Assembly: GCF_045209745.1 (NCBI RefSeq)
Contig: NZ_CP109273.1
Span: 3,348,001-3,412,000 of the forward strand
Direction of reading: 5' to 3'
DNA: 64,000 nucleotides
Origin: Micromonospora sp045209745
GTDB taxonomy: Bacteria > Actinomycetota > Actinomycetes > Mycobacteriales > Micromonosporaceae
The notes below the pieces were generated by a model. The model was not told the DNA's origin. It made no database searches and worked only from the letters and a program-made list of their open reading frames with translations. Positions 1-8,171 of this stretch are shown here, in pieces. Numbering within the stretch: position 1 is the stretch's first letter; every line of letters starts with the position of its first letter. The translations under genes were made by a program, and so were the position numbers.

Positions 1-1774
1 GATCGTAGGAGATGATGCTGATGGGCCATGGCACGCCCTGCGAGAAGTGCGCTTCGAGGTTGGCGTTGACGCCCGGGGCGCGGTTGCCGACCAGACGGGT
101 CACCGCCGCGGTGGTCAGGGTCAGCGTGTTGCCGGAGACGGTGTAGTCGCTGCCGTTGGTCAGGACGGTGCTGCCCTGCCGCAAGCTCTGGAACGAGGCG
201 CCATTGAGGTTCAGGGTGAGGGACTTGCTGGTGATGGTGCCGGTACGACGTACGTAGATCTGGTCCGACGACGCGGTCGCGGAGCGGGTGGTCCAGCTCG
301 CCTTCATCAGCGCGTACAGGCCGGGGTCCCGCCACTGCAGGTCGTTGCGGTTGAGGAACGACCCGGCGTCCCAGAGCATGGTGGTGAGTTTTCTGATCCG
401 GGCCTGGTAGCCGACGGCCTCGAAATACTTGAGCAGCTCACCGCGCTCGATGATGCCGGGCCGGGTGTAGTCATAGCTGAGCAGGGCCCACTCGCCGATG
501 ATCACGGGGATGCCCTTGGCGACGAAGGTGTCACGTACCCGGTTGAAGCCATCGACCATGTCCTGCTCGACGTTGGCGTCGTAGCGGGTGCCGCCGGCGA
601 TGTTGACGCTGAACGGCCAATATCCATAGAAGTGGACGGTCGCCGCGATGTTGGTGTCGCGTAGCTGGCTGATCGTGGTCGCCAGCGCGTCGAGTTGGCT
701 CTGGTTGGAGTTGGTGTTCAGGGTGGGTAGCACGAGCAGCCGGGTGGCGTTGTTCCCGCCGGACTGGCGTACGAGGCGGACGAACGCGACGGTGAGTTCA
801 CGCAGCACCTCGTCGCTCTGGGCGTCTCCGGACGTGCCGGTGAACTGCGGTTCGTTGATGTTCTCGAACACGAGCTTCGACGAGTGACCGCGGAACGTGG
901 TGGCGATCTGGGTCCACAGCGCGGTGTAACGGTTCATGACGTTCGTGCGGTCACCGGGATAGCCGTTGATCCACTGCCAGGAATCGTGATGCAGGTTGAT
1001 CATCACGTAGAGGCCCTCCGCCAGCGCCCAGTCCACCACCTGACGGACGCGGCTCAACCAGACCGCGTCAATGGTGTACGCCGGGGCTGGTCCCTGGTGG
1101 TCGTTCCAGGTCACCGGGAGCCGGATGCTGTTGTAGCCCTGCGATTTCACCTGGTGCAGCAGTGCCTGCGTCACCAGTGGGTTGCCCCAGGCGGTCTCGT
1201 TGGGGATGGCGTCCAGGGTGTTGCCCAGGTTCCAGCCGGGCTGCATCGCTGCCACCGTCGCCATCGCGTCGCCGCCGCCCGGCGACGGGGAGGTTGTCGG
1301 GGTCGGCGACGGGGGCACGGTGGGGGTCGGGGTCGGCGTACCGCCCACGCTTCCCGTGCACGTGACCCCGTTGAGGGCGAACGACGTCGGTGCGGTGTTG
1401 CTGCCCGACCACGACCCGTTGAAGCCGAAGGAGACCGTCGCGTTCGTTGCGATGGCCGCGTTGTAGCTCAGGTTCCTCGCGGTGACCTGGTCGCCCGACG
1501 AGGTGACCGTCGCGTTCCATGCCTGGGTGACCCGCTGGCCGGACGGGAACGTCCAGGTCAGGCTCCAGCCGTTGATCGCGTCGCCGAGGTTGGTGACCGT
1601 CACGTCGGCGGTGAAGCCACCCTGCCACTGCGCTGGTGCGGTGTATGCCACCTGGCAGCCCGCTGCCGCCTGGGCGTTGCCGGCGACCATCGTGCCGGCC
1701 ACCAGGAGCGTGGCCACCGCACCGGCGACGAGAGCGACGCGTCGGTGTGCCTTTCGGATGTGTCTCGAAATCAT
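1..1774 (-). CDS. Secreted GH5 endoglucanase with N-terminal CBM2, 3' end beyond window
   Basis: Predicted extracellular cellulase cutting internal beta-1,4-glucan bonds. The start ATG (1772-1774) follows a GAGGAG ribosome site. The N-terminus is a Sec signal peptide of about 36 residues (basic start, hydrophobic core, AQA cleavage region). Then come a CBM2 cellulose-binding domain (about 37-140, with NGWSLTWTFPSGQ and two Cys), a Pro/Thr/Ser linker, and a GH5 catalytic domain (about 170-480). The GH5 acid/base Glu is in NINEPQF (about residue 307) and the nucleophile Glu in IIGEWALL (about 427). The remaining visible residues look like an X2/Ig-like module (SLTLNLNGASF, GSDYTVSGNTLTLT). About 591 codons are visible; the stop lies outside the window. 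A LacI-type operator about 260 bp upstream suggests control by cellulose breakdown products. Confidence 0.93.
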   Translation of the reverse strand, partial: MISRHIRKAHRRVALVAGAVATLLVAGTMVAGNAQAAAGCQVAYTAPAQWQGGFTADVTVTNLGDAINGWSLTWTFPSGQRVTQAWNATVTSSGDQVTARNLSYNAAIATNATVSFGFNGSWSGSNTAPTSFALNGVTCTGSVGGTPTPTPTVPPSPTPTTSPSPGGGDAMATVAAMQPGWNLGNTLDAIPNETAWGNPLVTQALLHQVKSQGYNSIRLPVTWNDHQGPAPAYTIDAVWLSRVRQVVDWALAEGLYVMINLHHDSWQWINGYPGDRTNVMNRYTALWTQIATTFRGHSSKLVFENINEPQFTGTSGDAQSDEVLRELTVAFVRLVRQSGGNNATRLLVLPTLNTNSNQSQLDALATTISQLRDTNIAATVHFYGYWPFSVNIAGGTRYDANVEQDMVDGFNRVRDTFVAKGIPVIIGEWALLSYDYTRPGIIERGELLKYFEAVGYQARIRKLTTMLWDAGSFLNRNDLQWRDPGLYALMKASWTTRSATASSDQIYVRRTGTITSKSLTLNLNGASFQSLRQGSTVLTNGSDYTVSGNTLTLTTAAVTRLVGNRAPGVNANLEAHFSQGVPWPISIISYD

Positions 1775-2034
1775 CAGGGAACTCCTCGCCATGGTGGCGG
1801 CTGTGATGGTGGGGCCGGCGATGGGGCGGCCTGAGCCCGTCCCGCCGGATCCGGGGAGTGTGTGGTCGCTGTGGCGCCGGGTCAGGCGGGCGGTCAGCCT
1901 GACCCGGCGGCGTGCGAATGCCAACCAGGTTGCCCGGAGTGACCAGCCCTGCTGCCCGTACCGCTTCAGCGGCCGGCGCGCGGGGTCGAATGAAGCGTGG
2001 AAGCGTGCCCTTCGCCTCTGCGGCCGACGCTAGC

Positions 2035-2048
2035 TGTTATCGCTAACA
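2035..2048. promoter_or_regulatory. Palindromic LacI-type operator upstream of the cellulase
   Basis: TGTTATCGCTAACA is a 14-bp near-palindrome with one mismatch to TGTTAGCGCTAACA. It lies in the noncoding region between the cellulase start and the L36 gene. Operators of this kind are bound by LacI-family regulators of polysaccharide utilisation in actinomycetes. A second copy lies upstream of the CE3-like esterase (38886-38899). Binding is inferred. Confidence 0.55.
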
Positions 2049-2117
2049 CCGACAACCCATAGACGCACGTAATTCTAAGTCAGGGGGTGCTGCCCTGCCT
2101 GGTCGGCGGGGGACACG

Positions 2118-2155
2118 AAAATGCCCTGACCGGAGTGATCCGGTCAGGGCATTTT
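2118..2155. terminator. Bidirectional intrinsic terminator
   Basis: A perfect 16-bp inverted repeat (arms 2118-2133 and 2140-2155, 6-nt loop) whose outer ends are A and T runs. It therefore makes a hairpin with a U-tract on either strand. It sits 26 bp past the stop of the minus-strand L36 gene, so it most likely ends that transcript. Confidence 0.85.
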
Positions 2156-2181
2156 TCGACTATATGTCAGTAGAGGGCTGA

Positions 2182-2304
2182 TCAGCCCTGGCGGCTCTTC
2201 CACTGCGGGTTGGTGCGGTTCACCACGACCATCCGGCCGCGACGGCGGACCACCACCGAACCCGGCTTCTGCTTCAGCGCACGCAACGAGCTACGTACCT
2301 TCAT
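2182..2304 (-). CDS. rpmJ: 50S ribosomal protein L36, cysteine-free (type B) paralogue
   Basis: A 40-residue protein beginning MKVRSSLRALKQKPG, rich in Arg and Lys, ending in NPQWKSRQG. This is the zinc-free form of L36: the four metal-binding residues of the usual protein are absent. Such copies normally stand apart from the ribosomal operon and replace the zinc-binding form when zinc is scarce, often under Zur control; I see no clear Zur box upstream here. The ATG follows a GAGG-like ribosome site. A strong terminator follows, so the gene is a single transcription unit. Confidence 0.93.
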   Translation of the reverse strand: MKVRSSLRALKQKPGSVVVRRRGRMVVVNRTNPQWKSRQG

Positions 2305-2456
2305 GGCTGCCTCCTCGGTGCAAGCGGTTCCGACTATCGAAACGCCCCACCCACCCACCGGATTCCCGCCGGCCGTACCAGGGGGCGGAGGTCATCCTCA
2401 CCGGGCCGGGCGGCGCCGGATCTGGTGACCCGACCCGCCCGGAGCCCGGTGGGGCG

Positions 2457-3452
2457 TCAGCCCAGGTGCCGCTCGATCTCGGCCAACTCGTCGGCGGTGA
2501 AGTCGAGGTTGTCGAGCGCGGCGATGTTCGTCTCCAACTGCTCGACGCTGCTCGCCCCGATGATCAGGCTGGTCATCCGTGGGTCGCGCAGCGCCCAGGC
2601 CAGTGCCAACTGCGCCAGCGACTGGCCGCGCCGCTCGGCGACCACGCCAAGCCCTCGGATGGTGGCCATCTTCTCCTCGCTGAGGTCGCTCTCGTTGAGG
2701 AAGACGCTGGTGCGCACCCGCGAGTCGGCCGGGATGCCGCCCAGGTAGCGGTCGGTCAGCAGGCCCTGGGCCAGCGGGCTGTACGCGATGCAGCCGGCGC
2801 CGGCCCGCTCCAGCATGTCGAGCAGGCCATCGGACTCGGTCCAGCGGTTGAGCATCGAGTACGACGGCTGGTTGATCAGCAGCGGCGTACCCAGCTCACT
2901 CAGGAGCGCGGCGGCCCGCGCGGTCTGCTCCGAGTTGTAGTTCGAGATGCCGACGTAGAGCGCCTTGCCGGAGCGGACGATGGCGTCCAAGGCGCCCATC
3001 GTCTCCTCCAGCGGGGTGTCCGGGTCGAACCGGTGCGAGTAGAAGATGTCGACGTAGTCCAGCCCCATTCGGCCCAGCGACTGGTCCAGCGACGAGATCA
3101 GGTTCTTGCGCGAGCCCCACTCGCCGTACGGGCCGGGCCACATCAGGTAGCCGGCCTTACTGGAGATCACCAGCTCGTCCCGGTACGGCTTCAGGTCGGT
3201 GGCGAGCAGCCGGCCGAAGTTCTCCTCGGCCGCACCGGGCGGTGGCCCGTAGTTGTTGGCCAGGTCGAAGTGGGTGACACCCAGGTCGAAGGCGCGTCGG
3301 ACGATGTCGCGCTGCCGTTCGAAGGGGCGGTCGGGACCGAAGTTGTGCCAGAGCCCGAGGGAGATCGCCGGCAACCGCAGGCCACTGCGCCCACTGCGCC
3401 GGTAAGTCATGGTGTCGTAGCGGTCATCCGCGGCGAGATAGGTCACGATCAT
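2457..3452 (-). CDS. Aldo/keto reductase, YghZ (glyceraldehyde-3-phosphate reductase) type
   Basis: NADPH-dependent aldo/keto reductase with a single TIM barrel of about 331 residues, cytosolic. It carries LPAISLGLWHNFG near the N-terminus, the Asp/Tyr active-site motif FDLANNYGPPPG, the catalytic Lys in ISSKAGY, the His in FYSHRFD, and the nucleotide-binding LIIGASSVEQL near the C-terminus. The motif layout matches E. coli YghZ closely, which suggests reduction of small aldehydes such as L-glyceraldehyde 3-phosphate or methylglyoxal. I chose the ATG at 3452 because YghZ starts at the equivalent place; a longer frame upstream runs into the next gene. Divergent from a second aldo/keto reductase across about 70 bp. 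Confidence 0.9.
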   Translation of the reverse strand: MIVTYLAADDRYDTMTYRRSGRSGLRLPAISLGLWHNFGPDRPFERQRDIVRRAFDLGVTHFDLANNYGPPPGAAEENFGRLLATDLKPYRDELVISSKAGYLMWPGPYGEWGSRKNLISSLDQSLGRMGLDYVDIFYSHRFDPDTPLEETMGALDAIVRSGKALYVGISNYNSEQTARAAALLSELGTPLLINQPSYSMLNRWTESDGLLDMLERAGAGCIAYSPLAQGLLTDRYLGGIPADSRVRTSVFLNESDLSEEKMATIRGLGVVAERRGQSLAQLALAWALRDPRMTSLIIGASSVEQLETNIAALDNLDFTADELAEIERHLG

Positions 3453-3522
3453 GAGCCTAGCCCGGGGTTCATCTGGGCGAGATTGGGCGTACGAACCCGG
3501 ACATCGGGGTAGCTTCGACGCC

Positions 3523-4503
3523 ATGCGCTTCATTGCACTCGACACGCCCAAACCGCTGTCCAAAATCGGGTTGGGCACCTGGCAGTTCGGCTCCCGGGAA
3601 TGGGGGTACGGCCCGGACTTCGAGAAGCAGGCAGCGCAGATCGTCCGGCGGGCCGTGGAGTTGGGCGTGACGGTCTTCGACAGCGCGGAGATCTACGGCT
3701 TCGGGCGCAGCGAACGGATCCTCGGTGCGGCCCTCGGCGACGACCGGCCCAAGGTCGTGGTCGCCACCAAGATCCTGCCGGTTCTGCCGGTGGCCGCGGT
3801 GGTGCAGCAGCGGGCGGTCGCCTCGGCGGCCCGGCTCGGCGTCACCAGCATCGACCTCTACCAGGTGCACCAGCCCAACCCGCTCGTCGCCGACCACACC
3901 ACCATGCGTGGCATGCGGGCTCTGCAGGACGTCGGGCTGGTCGGCGAGGTCGGGGTGAGCAACTACGGGCTGCGCCGCTGGCAGGTCGCCGAGGCGGCGC
4001 TCGGCCGGCGGGTGCTCAGCAACCAGGTCCGCTACAGCATCTTGGATCGTGCACCCGAGCAGGAGTTGCTGCCGTACGCGCGACAGGCTGGCCGGGTGAT
4101 CATCGCGTACAGCCCGCTGGCCCAGGGCTTCCTCTCCGGCCGCTACGACGCGAAGAACCCTCCGACGGGGGCGGTCCGGCGCGCCAACCCGTACTTCCTG
4201 CCGGAGAATCTGGAACGTGGCGCGGTGCTGATCGACGCCCTGCGTCAGGTCGCCGACGCCCATGACGCCACCGCCAGTCAGATCGCGCTGGCCTACCTGC
4301 TGCGCCACCCGAACGTGCTGGCCATTCCCGGCGCGTCCGGCGTGGAGCAGATGGAACGCAACGCCGCCGCCGCGGACATCGACCTCGCCGACGACGAGTA
4401 TGCCGCGCTGGCCGAAGCCGCCAAACGGTTCCGCCCGATCACCGGACTCGCCGCAATGCCCCAGATGCTGCGCGCCCGGCTGGCCGGCCCGACGGGAAAG
4501 TAA
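3523..4503 (+). CDS. Aldo/keto reductase
   Basis: A 326-residue aldo/keto reductase, paralogous in family but distinct from its divergent neighbour. It shows GLGTWQFGS at the nucleotide and substrate entry side, the Asp/Tyr motif FDSAEIYGFGRSE, the catalytic Lys in VVATKILP, the His in YQVHQPNP, and the C-terminal cofactor motif IPGASGVEQMERN. I start at ATG 3523 (MRFIALDTPKPLS); the open frame extends further upstream but overlaps the start of the divergent gene. The physiological substrate is unknown. The next gene starts 5 bp downstream and is probably cotranscribed. Confidence 0.9.
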   Translation: MRFIALDTPKPLSKIGLGTWQFGSREWGYGPDFEKQAAQIVRRAVELGVTVFDSAEIYGFGRSERILGAALGDDRPKVVVATKILPVLPVAAVVQQRAVASAARLGVTSIDLYQVHQPNPLVADHTTMRGMRALQDVGLVGEVGVSNYGLRRWQVAEAALGRRVLSNQVRYSILDRAPEQELLPYARQAGRVIIAYSPLAQGFLSGRYDAKNPPTGAVRRANPYFLPENLERGAVLIDALRQVADAHDATASQIALAYLLRHPNVLAIPGASGVEQMERNAAAADIDLADDEYAALAEAAKRFRPITGLAAMPQMLRARLAGPTGK

Positions 4504-4508
4504 GCACA

Positions 4509-5006
4509 GTGGACGACATCACCGCACTGATCCTGGACGACCACGCCGCCTTCCGGCGCGGCTTCGCCCGGCTGGACGACGCCCGCGATGAGCAGGAGCT
4601 GCTGGCCATCTGGGACGCGCTCGCGCTGCATCTGAACATCCACGCCGAGGCGGAGGAGGCGATCCTCTACCCGCACCTGGTGAAGCACGGCGACGACGGC
4701 GAGGACGAGACCGCCGACGCGATCGGCGACCACAACAAGATCCGGGACGCCGTCGCCGAGTCGAAGCTGCACCCGGTCGGCTCGGAACGCTGGTGGGCGG
4801 CGGTCGGCACGGCCCGCCGGGAGAACAGCGAGCACCTGGCCGAGGAAGAGGACGAGGCGCTGCCCGACTTCCGCCGGCACGCCGGCACCGAGCTGCGCGC
4901 CGAGCTGGGCCGACGCTGGCTGACCTTCTACGGCGAGCACAAGAACGGGCGTGACCTGCCATTCCGGGACAAGGACCCGCAGGGGTACGTGGCCGACCAC
5001 CGCTGA
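4509..5006 (+). CDS. Hemerythrin HHE cation-binding domain protein
   Basis: A 165-residue four-helix-bundle protein of the hemerythrin family with a GTG start 5 bp after the aldo/keto reductase. Spaced His and Glu residues expected to bind a di-iron centre are visible: DDHAAF, NIHAEAEEAILYPHL, GDHNKI and SEHLAEEEDEALP. Family members sense or carry O2, NO or reactive oxygen species, or store iron. The position after an oxidoreductase suggests a redox-stress role, which is inference. No membrane segment. Confidence 0.87.
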   Translation: MDDITALILDDHAAFRRGFARLDDARDEQELLAIWDALALHLNIHAEAEEAILYPHLVKHGDDGEDETADAIGDHNKIRDAVAESKLHPVGSERWWAAVGTARRENSEHLAEEEDEALPDFRRHAGTELRAELGRRWLTFYGEHKNGRDLPFRDKDPQGYVADHR

Positions 5007-5060
5007 GATCTCCCCGACACGGGGGAGTCACGCAGGCCGAGTCAGCAGCACAATGACGAG

Positions 5061-6314
5061 GTGACCTTCCGAGCGGCGCTGGCCCCACTGGTTGCCGGCT
5101 CCACCTGGCGGCGCGGCGTGTTCCTGCTGCTGGGCGGGGTGCTGGCGCTGCCGTACGGGCTGCTCGCGGTGGCCTTCGCCGAAATGTTCGCCAACTCGGA
5201 GGTCCCCCGTGCGCTGGTGACCGCCCTGCTGGTGATCGCGGTGCTGATCGCCGTGGTGCCGCTGCTACTGGACGGCAGCCGTGCACTGGAGATCGCCGCC
5301 GTGCGGGCGCTGCTCGGCGTCGACCTGCCCGAGCCGTCACCCGGACACCACGGCAACCGGGAGACCCGGCTGCGCAGCGCGCTCTGGATCGTCACCCACC
5401 TCATCGTCGGCGGGCTGCTGCTGATCGCCCTGTTCAGCGCCCTACCGATGGCGCTGGCCTTCATCGCCCAGCAGTTCGGCATCGGCGCCGAGCTGACCAG
5501 CCGGGAACGGTTCGGGCCGATCGACGGGCGGGACACCGGCTGGTTGACCCTGACCGGGGTGGCCCTGCTGGTCGGCCTCGGCTACGCCGTCGCCGGGCTC
5601 GGCGCGCTCGCCGTGTCGATGGCGCCGGTGCTGCTCGGCCCGGCTCCGGCGGAGCGGATCGCCGCCCTCGAAGCGCAGGCCACCCGGCTCGCCGAACGCA
5701 ACCGGTTGGCCCGGGAGCTGCACGACTCGGTCGGCCACGCGCTGACCGTGGCCACCCTCCAGGCCGGCGCGGCCCGCGAGGTGCTCGACACCGACCCGGA
5801 GTTCGTCCGGCGGGCGCTCACCGCCATCGAGGAGACCGGACGGACCGCCATGGACGAGCTGGACCACGTGCTCGGGCTGCTCCGGGAAACCGGCAGCGAC
5901 CGGCCCGCGAAAGCGCCGCAGCGTACCCTCGCCGACCTGGACCTGCTGGTCACCGACACCCGCGCGGCCGGGCTGGCGGTGCACGAGCACCGCGCCGGCG
6001 ACCCGGCGCTGGTGCCCGCGGTGGTGTCCCGAGAGGGCTACCGAATCCTCCAGGAAGGGCTGACCAACGCCGCCCGGTACGGCCACGGGCCGGTCACGCT
6101 GCGGCTGGACCTGAACCCCGACGCGCTGGAATTGGAGCTGATCAACACGGTGGGCCGCGCTGACCCCGACCGCGCCGACCCGGGCCGGGGCGGCCGGGGC
6201 CTGGACGGCATGCGGGAGCGGGTGCTGCTGCTCGGCGGCCAGCTCACCGTGGGGCCGGACGGCGACCGGTGGCTGATCCGGGCCCGCCTGCCATACGAGG
6301 AGACGACGCGATGA
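5061..6314 (+). CDS. Two-component sensor histidine kinase, NarL/DesK type
   Basis: A membrane sensor kinase of 417 residues with a GTG start. The N-terminal 200 residues hold about four hydrophobic segments (for example FLLLGGVLALPYGLLAVAF and VTALLVIAVLIAVVPLLL). Then comes a HisKA_3 dimerisation domain with the phospho-acceptor His in ARELHDSVGHALT (about residue 220), and a HATPase_c domain with the N-box region LQEGLTNAARYG and glycines in GGRGLDGMRERV. No extracytoplasmic sensor domain is obvious, so the stimulus is unknown. The stop overlaps the regulator start (ATGA), so the two form a coupled pair. Confidence 0.93.
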   Translation: MTFRAALAPLVAGSTWRRGVFLLLGGVLALPYGLLAVAFAEMFANSEVPRALVTALLVIAVLIAVVPLLLDGSRALEIAAVRALLGVDLPEPSPGHHGNRETRLRSALWIVTHLIVGGLLLIALFSALPMALAFIAQQFGIGAELTSRERFGPIDGRDTGWLTLTGVALLVGLGYAVAGLGALAVSMAPVLLGPAPAERIAALEAQATRLAERNRLARELHDSVGHALTVATLQAGAAREVLDTDPEFVRRALTAIEETGRTAMDELDHVLGLLRETGSDRPAKAPQRTLADLDLLVTDTRAAGLAVHEHRAGDPALVPAVVSREGYRILQEGLTNAARYGHGPVTLRLDLNPDALELELINTVGRADPDRADPGRGGRGLDGMRERVLLLGGQLTVGPDGDRWLIRARLPYEETTR

Positions 6315-6961
6315 GCACTGGCGTGCTCATCGTCGACGACGACGAGCTGATCCGGATCGGGCTGCGGACCATTATCGACGCCCAACCCGACCTGCGGGTG
6401 CTCGCCGAGGCCACCGACGGCGCCGAAGTGCCGCCGCTGGTCGCCCGGCACCGGCCGGACGTGGTGCTGATGGACGTGCGGATGCCCGGCATCGACGGCA
6501 TCCAGGCCACCCGACACCTGCTGGCCACCTCCGCCGACCCGCCCCGGGTGCTGGTGGTCACCACCTTCGCCAACGACGAGTACGTCTACGAGGCGCTGCG
6601 CGCCGGCGCCTCCGGCTTCCTGCTCAAACGGGCCCGGCCCGCAGAGGTGGTGGAGGCGGTCCGGGTCGTCGCGGCGGGGGAGTCGCTGCTCTTCCCCGCC
6701 GCGATCCGCCAGTTGATCGGGGCGTACGGGCCGGCGGGCGGCGACCGGCTGCGCCCGGCCCGGCTCACCGAGCGGGAGGCCGAGGTGCTGCGGCTGATGA
6801 CCACCGGCCGGTCCAACCCGGAGATCGCCGCGCACCTGGTGGTCGGGGTGGAGACGGTCAAGACGCACGTGGGCAACGTGCTGGCCAAGCTGGGCGTCCG
6901 CGACCGCACCCAGGCGGTCATCGCCGCCTACGAGTCCGGCTTCGTCACCCCGTCCGGCTGA
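6311..6961 (+). CDS. Two-component response regulator, NarL/LuxR family
   Basis: 216 residues. The receiver domain (1-120) begins VLIVDDDELIRIGL and has the phosphorylation Asp at residue 55 in VLMDVRMPG, plus the conserved Thr and Lys (VVTTFAND, LLKRARP). The C-terminal LuxR helix-turn-helix (about 150-210) contains LTEREAEVLRLM and GVETVKTHVGNVLAKLGV. It overlaps the kinase stop by 4 bp. Target genes are unknown; the next gene, a membrane protein, lies past a terminator. Confidence 0.95.
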   Translation: MSTGVLIVDDDELIRIGLRTIIDAQPDLRVLAEATDGAEVPPLVARHRPDVVLMDVRMPGIDGIQATRHLLATSADPPRVLVVTTFANDEYVYEALRAGASGFLLKRARPAEVVEAVRVVAAGESLLFPAAIRQLIGAYGPAGGDRLRPARLTEREAEVLRLMTTGRSNPEIAAHLVVGVETVKTHVGNVLAKLGVRDRTQAVIAAYESGFVTPSG

Positions 6962-7012
6962 CCGGTCCCTCCGTCGGGGGAGCGGGTTCACCGCCACCCG
7001 GGAGGGAACCGG
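6962..7012 (+). terminator. Hairpin terminator after the response regulator
   Basis: Arms CCGGTCCCTCC (6962-6972) and GGAGGGAACCGG (7001-7012) pair with a single bulged A. It starts directly after the stop codon. There is no U-tract, as is common in actinomycetes. Confidence 0.5.
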
Positions 7013-7037
7013 CCGGCCGTCGGCCGAGGCTGAGAGC

Positions 7038-8114
7038 ATGACAACGATCACTGCCTCCCCACCCCGTCCCGCCTCCCGCTGGCCGGACCGGCTCGCCCCG
7101 TTGGCAGCCGGCTGGCTCGGCCTGTGGGGCGTGCTCGCCCTGCTCGGCACGCTCACCGGCACCGGCTATCCGTTCGGTGCGAACGACCCGCACGGCGGCG
7201 ACGCCAACCTGCTGCGCCTGGTGCCGGTGGAGCTGGCCACCCCGATCTTCGCCGGTGTGCTGCTGACCGCCGCGGTGGCGGCGCTGGTCATGAGCCGACC
7301 GGCGGTACGCACCCCCGGCCCGCTGCGGGCGCTGCTCGCCGGCTACGGCTGGGCGGTCGCGTTCGTGCTCGCCGTGGTCGTCCCGGACGCCCGGGTGCTG
7401 GTCATCCTCGGCTACCTGCCGATCCTGATCATCGGGGCGCCGTTCGGCTGGCCGCCGGTCGACTACACCGAGGTCTTCAACTGGGCGCTGTTCGCCCGGT
7501 TCGCCGCGCTGGTCGGTGGCTTGCTGCTGGCCGGGGCGGTGCTCGCCTGGCAGCGCCGCACCGCCGGGGCCTGCGTCGGCTGTGGCCGCCGCGACACCGA
7601 CCGGGGTTGGACCACCCCGGCCGCTGCCGCGCGCTGGGGTCGGTGGGCCGCCGGGATCGCCGCCGGCATCCCACTGATGTACGCGCTGACCCGGTTCGCC
7701 TGGGCGGCCGGCATCCCGCTGGGCATCTCCGACGATTTCCTGGCCGAGATGCGCGAGACCGGGGTGGTGTGGGCCGGGTTCGGGCTGGGCGCGTTCGCCA
7801 CCGTCGGCGCGGTTCTCACCCTCGGGCTGGTGCAGCGCTGGGGCGAGCGGTTCCCCCGCTGGATGCTCGGACTGGCCGGCCGTCGGGTGCCGGTGAAGCT
7901 GGCCGTGGTGCCGGCCACCCTGGTCGCCATCGCCGTGACCGCGGCCACCCTGGGCCTGCTCAGCAACCCCGAGTTCTGGCAGCTCACCCACGGGTTCAGC
8001 CTGGCTGGCGCGCCGATGCTGCTCTGGCCGTTCTGGGGGGTGGCGCTGGGCGCCGCCACGTACGCGTACCACCTGCGCCGCCGCGGCGCCTGCCAACGCT
8101 GCGCCCGCGCCTGA
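7038..8114 (+). CDS. Polytopic membrane protein of unknown function
   Basis: A 358-residue protein with about eight hydrophobic segments separated by short charged loops. A central cytoplasmic loop holds a CVGCGRRD cysteine motif, and the C-terminus is ACQRCARA, so both cysteine pairs could bind a metal. I do not recognise the family. It stands between a two-component pair and a MoxR/VWA pair, with hairpins on both sides, so it is probably its own transcription unit. Being next to a two-component system suggests, weakly, that it is a target of that system. Confidence 0.75.
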   Translation: MTTITASPPRPASRWPDRLAPLAAGWLGLWGVLALLGTLTGTGYPFGANDPHGGDANLLRLVPVELATPIFAGVLLTAAVAALVMSRPAVRTPGPLRALLAGYGWAVAFVLAVVVPDARVLVILGYLPILIIGAPFGWPPVDYTEVFNWALFARFAALVGGLLLAGAVLAWQRRTAGACVGCGRRDTDRGWTTPAAAARWGRWAAGIAAGIPLMYALTRFAWAAGIPLGISDDFLAEMRETGVVWAGFGLGAFATVGAVLTLGLVQRWGERFPRWMLGLAGRRVPVKLAVVPATLVAIAVTAATLGLLSNPEFWQLTHGFSLAGAPMLLWPFWGVALGAATYAYHLRRRGACQRCARA

Positions 8115-8125
8115 GGGCGGTAGTG

Positions 8126-8154
8126 GGGGTGCCCCCTGATGCCCGGGGCACCCC
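8126..8154 (+). terminator. Hairpin terminator
   Basis: Perfect 10-bp inverted repeat GGGGTGCCCC / GGGGCACCCC (8126-8135 and 8145-8154) directly after the membrane-protein gene. No U-tract. Confidence 0.6.
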
Positions 8155-8171
8155 TGCGAAGGTGAGCTAGC

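Noticed and set aside
884..1834. 316-codon plus-strand frame opposite the cellulase
   Set aside because: Low-complexity translation rich in Arg, Val and Gly without any motif; the minus strand encodes a complete signal peptide, CBM2 and GH5 core.
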